Assembly: GCA_030998225.1 (NCBI GenBank)
Contig: JAPYXD010000738.1
Span: 1,798,001 to 1,862,000 of the forward strand
DNA from: Diplolepis rosae
Taxonomy: Eukaryota > Arthropoda > Insecta > Hymenoptera > Diplolepididae
DNA length: 64,000 nucleotides
Direction of reading: 5' to 3'
Shown in pieces: positions 56,394 through 64,000 of this stretch. Under the pieces are notes generated by a model. That model saw only the letters and a list, made by a program, of their open reading frames with translations. It was not told where the DNA came from and did not search any database. Position 1 is the first letter of the stretch; the number at the start of each line of letters is the position of its first letter. The translations under genes were made by a program, and so were the position numbers.

Positions 56394-57091
56394 AATCTGT
56401 ATATTATCAGGTATCCAAATAAACCTTAAACTCGTCCTAATATGAAGTATATCGGTAGTGCAGCCAGCTCAGCCCCTTTATCTGGGTAATGGTAGAGGAG
56501 AGGGTTGCTAGCTACCTGAAATGGGACTCGTGATTTTACAAAAATAAGTAAGAGATTAACAATTTATTTTAAATCCTTTACACTCATACAGTATACGAAA
56601 ATAAAAATTCCGTCACACAATCATACAATGATGCGAGTTGGCTGATCGAGGGATAGCGGCAAAGCTTTATAAGGGAAACAACAACAGAAGTTTTAAGAAG
56701 CAAAGGGGGGTGACACAAAACAGAAAAAAAGGGGAGTGTAAGAGAAGGTTGCCCTTGAACAAATATATCGGGGGGGGGGGGCACCTAACAGTCTGGGAAA
56801 ATCTCGTGACTTACAGAATTTATAATTTAGCAACAAAGTTGGGGAGGGGGAGAACTGGTTTCGCTAGAAGTGCTCCAGGGCTAGTCCCTGACACTATAAT
56901 TATCCAGGGTCTAGCGGGGGAATCTCACGAACGTGCACGGGCCTAAATTATTATACAAAAAAAGGGAGGGTTCTAAACACTTTATTCAAAGCCACATGCC
57001 GTGGGGATTCCGTCGCTAGAAAATAATATAGGAATTCGTATCTTCGTCACTCGCTCCTTTTCCACTCACTCGATTTATAATTCCTTATTAA
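56394..57091. other. No gene seen
   Basis: Contains a G run at about 56769-56779 and purine-rich text (GGGGAGGGGGAG near 56842). May be the 3' part of the DIRS element; not supported further. Confidence 0.4.
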
Positions 57092-58160
57092 TTATTTAAA
57101 ATGACGCCCTGAGACAATTTCTGATATTAGAGAAAGCCGTATATTTTTAATTCGTGATAATTGATCGGCTCTTATATTCTCCTCAGAGGGAATATAAGAC
57201 GCGAACATCCAATTATTTCGCCTTTCTGCGCATTCCCAAATTTTGCTACTCAAAATATTGAAATTTTCGTATCTTACACCCTCCATTCTATTAACATAAG
57301 ACACCGCTGTCGTATTATCTTATTCTTAGTAATATTTCGCAATTCCTTTCGCTGTCTGCCAAGGCTACTAATGCTAATTTCACCGTGAGCAATTCAATTA
57401 CATTAATATGTGATTTTTTCTCGAATTCTGACCATAAACCGAATGCTTCTTTTCCTTTACACCAGACTCCCCAACTGGATTTTGATGCGTCTGTAAAAAT
57501 TTCGAAGCCGTAAAGACCCGTGCGGATTGGATTATATGTACACTACCGTCGGAAATTGTGCGCACGGCGCTTGTGAGCGCTATTAAAAATCACTGCTGAC
57601 TTTGAACCACGATCTCTCGGTGAAAAAAAGAGATAGGGTGTGTTTAAAAATACAGTTCGAAAGCATATGAAATTTCGTGATACTCAAAAAATATTTTTTT
57701 GACCTTCTGAAAATAATGCAGCACGTAAGAAGTTAAAAAAAAATTCAAGGTTTTCTCAAATTCTCTACCTCAAGTTCAACTTTTAGCATGACCTAGGGAC
57801 AATTTTTCCAAAATCTGGAAATTATACGACATAGTCTAAAATCTTATCTTTCATTTAAGCCAAGAAAACTTCAAAAATATTTATGGGTACCCGAGATACG
57901 ATTAAAAATGTTCAATCGTATCTGAGTTGAATTTTAATCGACGATCACCGTTCTCGGTCGGTTTGTTAATCGCCTCCTTCGTTGAGGCAGGACCGAATAG
58001 GCCACGCACAAAGGTGGCGCTTAAGTGGAGCTCTCTTATATGTTCTTTGATCCAAGAACGTGTTTCCTTTATTTCTTTTTTATCTTTCGGAAGTTTAATA
58101 CTTAACTTGTTTTAATCTAGTATAAAACCTAAAAATTTACACGTTTTTCGTGGTTCTTAT
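57092..58160 (-). pseudogene. DIRS-type RT-RNase H, 3' part, with inserted segment
   Basis: On minus: CKFLGFILD and LPKDKKEIKETRSWIKEH, near 58150-58040, the RT thumb (LGF...LP..K), then after an interruption (57542-57925) FEIFTDASKSSWGVWCKGKE, KKSHINVIELLTVKLALVAL and, to 57092, YENFNILSSKIWEC, NWMFASYIPSEENIRADQLS, the RNase H close of tyrosine-recombinase (DIRS/PAT-like) retroelements. The tyrosine recombinase is not seen. Several stops. Confidence 0.78.
57542..57925. mobile_element. Probable insertion in the DIRS reading
   Basis: DIRS homology stops at TATGTA and resumes after about 385 bp. The insert starts CACTACCGTCGG, a phrase also at 20352, next to TA. No inverted partner end was found, so type unknown. 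Confidence 0.4.
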
Positions 58161-58259
58161 TAACATTTCTCATTGTTTATATGGAACCGCAAAGATTTTA
58201 TTGTTCACAGATTGCATTCTATATTACTTTTGCATTCCTTGCAAGATTTTCCCATTAAA

Positions 58260-58480
58260 AATTGCTAAATTGACATGATCAAACTTGACCATAAATTGGC
58301 GAACTTGCACGAGAGACAAGACAAGCCAAAAATTACCTGGTGAACTTACACGAGAGGTAAGGCAAACCAGAGTTCAATCGATAAGCTGGCACGAGAGGCA
58401 AGATATCACAAAAAAAAGAGAGAGAGAGGGGGACAAAGACCTAACATAACCTAACCCCTGCATTTCTTGGATTGTCTATA
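58260..58480. repeat. Degenerate tandem repeat and AG run
   Basis: Three units of the form GAACTTGCACGAGAGACAAG, spaced about 40-50 bp (58300, 58343, 58385), then an A/AG-rich stretch (58410-58430) and CCTAACATAACCTAACC. Confidence 0.6.
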
Positions 58481-58564
58481 GACGACAGTGACTTCGGTGA
58501 TGAGTCAGGCGGGGATCGTCAAATCAAAGAAAATGACAACAAAGAAAACAAGCGAACAAGTGAA

Positions 58565-59160
58565 ACAAACTAGAAGACGATGTTCTCGAGGCCTCAGGCG
58601 AGAAACGTGAAGAAGAAGCCGAGACAAAGATACTCGTTCACCCGAAGCTAATTGGCGCGTGGAAGACAATTGCAGAAAAAGGCCTCGAAGATCAGACCGT
58701 AGAAAAACTCCTGGATAAACATCCGACCACTGGCATATTAGAAACTCTAACCTGCAACGCAGAAATTAAATTTACCCCCTGTGAATCGGGACAAAAAAGA
58801 GACGAATATTTCATGGGATACCAAAAAAGAATTGCGGCAGCCACAGTCGCTTTGGGTACTGTCCTAACTACGATTTTAAATCACCCAGAGGGTGATTTCG
58901 ATGTACCAGAAGTTATCAAACCATTCAGCCACGCTGGTAAATTGATGGTAGGAGTTCACCAACAACTAACGGGAGCCAAAATTTCGGTTATAGAACCGGG
59001 CCTCATAAAACCCGTCAAAAACATCCTCAAAGAAAATAGGACCGAGAAATTCTTATTCGGAGAAAAATTATCCGAACAGTTCAAAAAAGCAAGGGCCATG
59101 GAAAAAATCGCACAAATCTTCAAGAAACCTCAGGTGAACAAAACATACAAGTGGCCATAG
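58565..59160 (+). pseudogene. DIRS-type gag
   Basis: Open from about 58565 to TAG at 59158. First in-frame ATG at 58813, though homologous-looking text (HPKLIGAWKTIAEKGLEDQ, LLDKHPTTGILETLTCNAE) begins upstream. Contains GYQKRIAAATVALGTVLTTI, SHAGKLMVGVHQQL and EKFLFGEKLSEQFKKA, the style of gag in DIRS-like elements of animals. Followed at 59206 by RT of the same type. Confidence 0.6.
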
Positions 59161-59205
59161 AGACAAAACAATTTAAACTGGCGAGGCCAATACACCCGGA
59201 ACGTT

Positions 59206-59490
59206 TATGAGGAGAAATTATTTAAAAGACGCGTATTTCACGGTCCCAGATCATAGAAATTCCAAAAAATATCTGCGTTTATGTTTCGAAAATTAACTTT
59301 TCGAATTCGTTTGCCTCCCCGTCGGCCTTTCAGTGAGTCCTTACATTTTTACCAAAATAATGAAACCCGTTTTATCTACATTAAGAGAAAAAGGGTTTAT
59401 TTCGGTCAATTATCTTGACGATTGTCTTTCAATGGGGAAAGGTTTCAAGGAATGCAAAAGAAATATATTGAATGCAAGAAAAATGACCTA
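59206..59490 (+). pseudogene. DIRS-type RT fragment
   Basis: Reads NYLKDAYFTVPDHRNSKKYL, one in-frame TAA near 59296, then LFEFVCLPVGL, SPYIFTKIMKPVLSTLREKG and INYLDD-type NYLDDCLSMGKG. These are motifs A-C of DIRS RT with both catalytic Asp of NYLDD. Homology ends at about 59485, where the Penelope-like element begins. Confidence 0.82.
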
Positions 59491-59531
59491 CCTCGGACAA
59501 TCTAGATGTTTTTTATAATCTCTTTAATGAC

Positions 59532-59562
59532 GTTTCGATGACTACTATGTCATCCTCATCAG
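59532..59562 (-). ncRNA. Hammerhead ribozyme core of Penelope type
   Basis: Minus strand: CTGATGA, stem II GGATGAC...GTCATC, then GAAAC and GTC. Both invariant core boxes are present. Stems I and III are short, as in minimal Penelope hammerheads. Self-cleavage is not shown. Confidence 0.65.
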
Positions 59563-60226
59563 ATTTTACAATAGGATTGTTGTTGAAAATTCTATAATAA
59601 TTGTACAAAAAAGGCATTCTTGAGATTAAAATAATAAAAATCATTTTTTCTTAAATATATATATGTAAAAATCAAAATACCTTTGATATTCTGTCACATT
59701 TTTTACCACACTTTGAGGAACATAACTCCAATCGATATTTTAAACTAATTTGTCATCACAACTAAAAACTTTGTTTAAATATTCTGTCAAAATCAATAAA
59801 ATTGGAACATTCGTCGAAAATTGTTTATACATACGTCAATATATTAAAACTTTTTCCATTTCCAATTTTTGTCAAACTGAATGAAAAAAACTATTGCACT
59901 CAGCAAAGATGGAAGATAAGTTACATTCATAGTTTATTTTTATGTTAAAAAATTTTTTCAAATAAAAATGTGTGGTTTCACTAGAGATATTAACAGAATG
60001 CTGAGAAGTAATAAACAGAAACGATAACGGACAATAGTATGTGACGAATTAGGAACAGTTCCGTAGTAATAAGGAACAACTTAATTTGATTGAATTGAAA
60101 ACAATATTTAATATTAAGAATATAGAATCAAATTATAAGATTAATTAATAATATTTATAAATTAAAATTATGTGAGATGATCTAAAATAATATCATAAGA
60201 AGCATTGTAATCTTTTAAGTCGGACA
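59563..60226 (-). other. 3' untranslated part of Penelope-like element
   Basis: AT-rich, without a supported frame. Confidence 0.5.
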
Positions 60227-61170
60227 TCACATTAATGCTATTATTTCCTTCTTTTTTTCTTTTTTTATGTAAAACATTTCTGCAATTATTCTTTTGAAAT
60301 AATTTGTTTCTTTATGTAAAATTTCAACATTGTCCCAATCAAAATTATGTTGAAAACCTGTATCATTCTTATTGTTAATTCTATGTTTTGTAACAACATT
60401 GTGATATTTTTCATTCAAATTAATGTTTTTTTTGTGTTTATCACATCTGGCAAAAAGCATTCTTCCCGTTTGACCTACATAGGTTTTTGAACAATCCATG
60501 CATGGAATTTTATAAACGACATTTGAAATTTCAGATTTATTCAAAGGGTCTTTTCCTAATTTTATGTATTTATCTAATTTTGAAATGTTTCTGAAAACAG
60601 TGGTAATGTTGTATTCTTTTAGTTGTGTTTTAATTTTACAAGATAAATTTCCATAATAAGGAATAGAAATTACAGGCTTATAGTATATTTCTCTTTCATT
60701 ATTCTTCGGAATAAAAAAGGAATTTCTATTTTTATTTTTTAATTGGAAAATTCTGTTTTTGATATGTTTGTTTATGAAATTTTCAGGATAACTATTCAAC
60801 ATCAAAAGATTTTTAATAATTTCTAAATTTTCATCATGAAATTTTTCATGTGGCAGTAGTATAGCAGTGTCTACCAAATTTTTTATAATTGCAATTTTTT
60901 GTTGAAGAGGATGATTTGAGAAATAGTTTAAATATTTACCTGAAAACCTGTTTTTTCTATGCCAATTTGTTTCAATGATACCATCTTCCTTTTTTATCAT
61001 CAAAAGATTTAGAAACGAAAGAGTGTTTTCAAATTCTATTTCATGTGTAAATTTCGAACGAGAGTGATAAGAATTAAAGTTTTCTAAAATTTCTTTAATC
61101 ATATTCTTTGGAATAATTAAAAATGTGTCATCAACATATCTGTAATAAGTATGTATAATGAGGAATGTAT
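60227..61170 (-). pseudogene. Penelope-like RT end and GIY-YIG endonuclease
   Basis: The frame is open from YYRYVDDTFLIIPKN (catalytic YVDD, about 61147-61103) through SKFTHEIEFENTLSFLNLLM and WHRKNRFSGKYLNYFSNHPL, typical of the Penelope RT thumb, to the endonuclease: NVVYKIPCMDCSKTYVGQTG (GIY-YIG equivalents Y-V-Y...Y-V-G with the CX2C linker), R and HKKN, ending near 60227. About 300 residues without a stop, yet the RT fingers are missing upstream, so the copy is 5'-truncated. Confidence 0.85.
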
Positions 61171-61195
61171 CAAGGTATCAATGTCTGGTACATGT

Positions 61196-61525
61196 CGAAT
61201 TTTGTTTTGAAAACATTAATTTTGAAAAATTTTATTTTTCGAAATAAAAATCCAAATGGTACCGGAGATTGATTTTTTAATGGATTCCTCATTGTTGCCT
61301 ACAATTTCATGATTATATTTACATTTCTGTCCTAATCAACCCGATGAATATAAATAATATAAAATGGTTGGTCATTTGTGACGTCATTACGCATCACATA
61401 CCCTCAAGTACTAGAATGAAAAGGGTTCAACAAGAGCGAGTCCTCGATTTTTCGAAAACTATTAGAGATATTAGAACGTTTTTTTTTTAAATAAAAGTAC
61501 TCTCGAAGGACTACGGAACTACTAC
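61196..61525. other. No gene seen
   Basis: AT-rich spacer between the Penelope-like and Tc1 remnants. Confidence 0.5.
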
Positions 61526-62050
61526 CTAATAGATAGTCCAGTCCCCATCGTTGTCCAGAATGGCCTGGCACCTTTTCGGCATGCTTTCCACTAATTTTTC
61601 AGCGTAGTCCGTTGGTAATTCTTGCCATATCTTCCTGATTTTTTGCGAGAGCTGTTTCAGGGTGAACACACGTTTTCCCGCAAGCTTCCTCTTTGAAACA
61701 CTGCAGACATTTTCGATTGGATTCGCATCGGGGGACTGTGATGGCCAGTCCAAAGTTGTGATGCCCTTTTCTGTTTTCCAGGCGGTGCAGAGACAGCTTC
61801 GATGTTTCGGGTCGTTATTTTCTTGTAAGATCCAATCGGCCGTATCCGCCCCGAACATCTTCGTAGCAGACCTTAGAAGACCACGTTCATATATTTGGAG
61901 CATTTTCTGAGCATTCAAGTTCTCGGTGAAGAGCTCTAAACACCCAAAACCGCGCTGTATTTAGCAGCGACTGTATAGGACATAAGTGGTCCCTTTGGAT
62001 GGGTACACAAGAAGACCGCTTCAAAACGTTTCGCGTACACAGAACTCACT
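61526..62050 (-). pseudogene. Tc1-like transposase, C-terminal part
   Basis: 130-codon frame plus decayed upstream text (HPKGPLMSYTVAAKYSA). Motifs: DWILQENNDPKHRSCLCTAW (second Asp in NDPKH), LDWPSQSPDANPIENVCSV (catalytic Glu in PIEN) and the C-terminal helix ending DGDWTIY. DD34E-type Tc1. The first Asp, the DNA-binding part and the TIRs are missing. Confidence 0.85.
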
Positions 62051-62224
62051 ATGACTCACGTCTGCTCTCTCCGACGATTCGAGCCCTTAATTTCTTATTT
62101 CTTTGTTGCCTTGGCCGTATGGTCGCGACTTTTGACTTGTTGAAGGTTTAAAAGGTTCGAAGTTTAGATAAGCTGTTGCAATTTTAAAATTGATTTTCCG
62201 ATTTCTAAAATTTAACAAACCTGA

Positions 62225-62305
62225 GTCCAGTTCAGTGTCATCTGTTCCTACCGCGAGTTCAGTCCAGTCAGTGGAGTTCAGTCCAGCCTCATCAAATTAT
62301 TCACC
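62225..62305 (+). repeat. AGTTCAGTCCAG short repeats
   Basis: AGTCCAGTTCAGTGTC, GAGTTCAGTCCAGTCAGTGG and AGTTCAGTCCAGCC follow each other within 80 bp. Confidence 0.65.
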
Positions 62306-62599
62306 GCTAGTCGGACCAGTTCTAATTTCACGCCAAGTTCAACGACTGTAAAAAGTGAAGGGGAATCGCCTTCTAAATTCTCTCTAAAACCCTCTTTAAA
62401 GAAGAGAAATTTTACGTTTCTGAAGTAGCAGCTGTAATATTGTATTTACTTCAAATTTATTTTTAATTGTTAATTTAGAAAAATTTACTCATTGCCAATT
62501 TTGTTTATTTATTTGTTGGTATTTGTTTATTGCTAACTGAATGTGGTAATTTCAATTTTTAAATTACTGTTTTTAATAATATATGCTAGCTATTAGTGG

Positions 62600-63618
62600 A
62601 CTGTAAATTTTTGCTGTGATGCGTGCACTCGCTGCTGCGTTTAACCTTGAATTATATGTTTTCAGTGATGTAAGGCGGGTCAGGCCAGACGTAACCGCGA
62701 ATTGCTGAGCGAATTTTTGCAATAGCTTGCGTTTTCGATGATACAAGATTAATTAAGCCAGAACCAAGCACAAATCCTTAATTAATCTTTAAAATCACAG
62801 AAAATATTTATTGTTAATAAACAAATCAAAAATTTGTTTAATATCACAGAATTTTAGAGATGCAAGATTGGTCAAGCTAAGCTCAAGCACAAACTCTTGG
62901 TCAATCTTTGCAATCAAAAATATTCTGTCAGTTAGCAAAGTTAAAATGGAAGTTATAAACAATTTTCATATCCCTTCTATTCTCTCTCTTGCCTATGTTT
63001 ATTTCTAATCAACAAGTAGATCCAGGTATGACTAGGAATACCTGCGTCTACTTAGTTGTAGCTTATATTTTATATGCGATAACCTATGATTGATTGATTT
63101 TCTGATTTTCTATAATCAATCAATCTTTCTATCTATGACAGCATATGCATCCTTATTTATGGATTGCTTATGATTAAATACTAAATAATTATTGATGGTT
63201 ATAAATATCAACAATAATGTTATGCTTAATAATAAGGACGGTATGATAATTAGTAACAAAGGCAATAATAAGTCAATGTTCATTAAGCTATGCCAGTAAC
63301 CTGTTACCGTCTCACTAGGATACTAACGCTGCATCACTATATTATGGAAGCGCGGTGTGACTAACTGACTCATTACTGTGTGGGTTATTACCATATACAC
63401 CGAGCGATGTTCTTCTTTATCACTTGTTACCAAATGTCACACCGATTTATCGATGTAAGGTAGTGCATTAATTTACCTATGTAGAATGGTTAGGCGGTCC
63501 AGATAGCATTATCATAAGATTAATTCTAATACTTATTCACTCTGGTGTATGCCGTATTGCACATATGCAGGGGTCAATAACAACAAGTTCAAAAATTTAA
63601 TGATACCGGAATGTAACA
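62600..63618 (-). mobile_element. Element G: LTR plus leader fragment of an A/C-type errantivirus
   Basis: On minus: LTR-like part from TGTTACATTCCGGTATC (63618) to about 62970, homologous to LTR C (50990-50640) but keeping a middle block that C lacks and B has, then leader with two AAGCACAA hairpins (62915-62737) and a block matching leader A (62700-62630 with 13590-13456). No genes. Confidence 0.65.
62737..62915. repeat. Two leader hairpins of element G
   Basis: 62745-62757/62777-62789 is a perfect 13-bp stem (AAGATTAATTAAG). The second, about 62863-62911, has AAGATTGGTCAAG against CTTGGTCAATCTT. Both loops contain CAAGCACAAA. Confidence 0.7.
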
Positions 63619-64000
63619 TGTCTTTACTGTTTCCTTATCTTCTCGATTTTCGTTATTATACTGAGTTTGTAGGGTGGGCTTTTGCGGGATTTGGAATCTG
63701 TTGTGTGTGGGGATGCCTATCAAGCTTGGGAGCTTAAGAGCGGCAGTTGAGTCGTCTCAAACCCTTGCCCCCTGATTTTGGACATTGCCAATTCGATTTG
63801 CCTCTCTTTCTTTACAGAAGCAAATAAGTAAAACAAAATCCGTAGATATCACTATTTATTAAGGGGTTATATACACTTATGTTGATTGAAAAAATCGAAA
63901 ATTTTTTTATTGCACTTTCTGAAAGTACATATCACAGAGAATCTTTTTCCAAAAAATCAAGGTCCGTTAAGATGGCACCTCCACATCGGAAATCCACTAT
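63619..64000. other. No gene seen
   Basis: No element end or coding frame supported. Confidence 0.5.

Larger units (their letters stand above)
59490..61195 (-). mobile_element. Penelope-like element, 5'-truncated
   Basis: On minus: end of the RT with a YVDD box (about 61130), GIY-YIG endonuclease ORF to 60227, a 3' region, and a hammerhead-like motif at 59532-59562, an arrangement known for Penelope-like retroelements. It truncates the DIRS RT on its left. Confidence 0.82.

Noticed and set aside
58440..58460. Telomeric repeat tract (CCTAA)
   Set aside because: Only a few imperfect units; not a telomere or a convincing interstitial array.

Overview
This window is AT-rich eukaryotic DNA, almost certainly from an insect. 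It contains spliceosomal introns, a CUB-domain gene typical of insects, and a dense nest of animal mobile elements: Ty3/Gypsy elements with env, a DIRS element, a Penelope-like element with a hammerhead motif, LOA/R1-like LINEs, Tc1/mariner relatives, a Sola-like transposon, foldback elements and a tRNA-derived SINE. I see no prokaryotic features. The genus cannot be named from the sequence alone.

Layout. 1-1560: an uncharacterised multi-exon gene on + (three candidate coding exons and one UTR exon). 1929-15818: errantivirus-like element A on -, with 5' LTR, leader, a retropepsin-like ORF, gag, pol, an accessory ORF, and env. Its env is split by a 3.37-kb Sola-like DNA transposon. 16465-19464: a palindromic MITE, a long-TIR element and a degraded mariner. 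19611-19811 and 47312-47531: two phase-matched exons of one CUB-domain host gene on +, separated by an intron of about 27.5 kb. That intron holds most of the other elements: an LTR with a foldback insertion, internally deleted element B (gag joined to env), gypsy pol D, a second foldback, a LOA-like LINE, two SINE copies, and Tc1/mariner and LINE fragments. 49349-56400: an integrase fragment F, then internally deleted errantivirus C on -. 57092-59518: DIRS pieces on both strands. 59490-61195: a Penelope-like element on -. 61526-62050: a Tc1 tail. 62600-63618: a 5' fragment (G) of an errantivirus related to A and C.

The most interesting content is shared by the independent errantivirus copies A and C. 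Between pol and env both carry, directly after a good 3' splice acceptor, a small ORF that reads as a double-stranded RNA-binding domain followed by a zinc-knuckle region (a complete CCHC in A). Upstream of gag both carry another ORF that looks like a retropepsin fold without its catalytic DTG. Leaders hold repeated stem-loops, in one case with a compensatory stem change. Every copy is broken by stops, frameshifts or deletions, so these are relics of a once-working lineage. Motif assignments come from reading by eye; no database search was possible.
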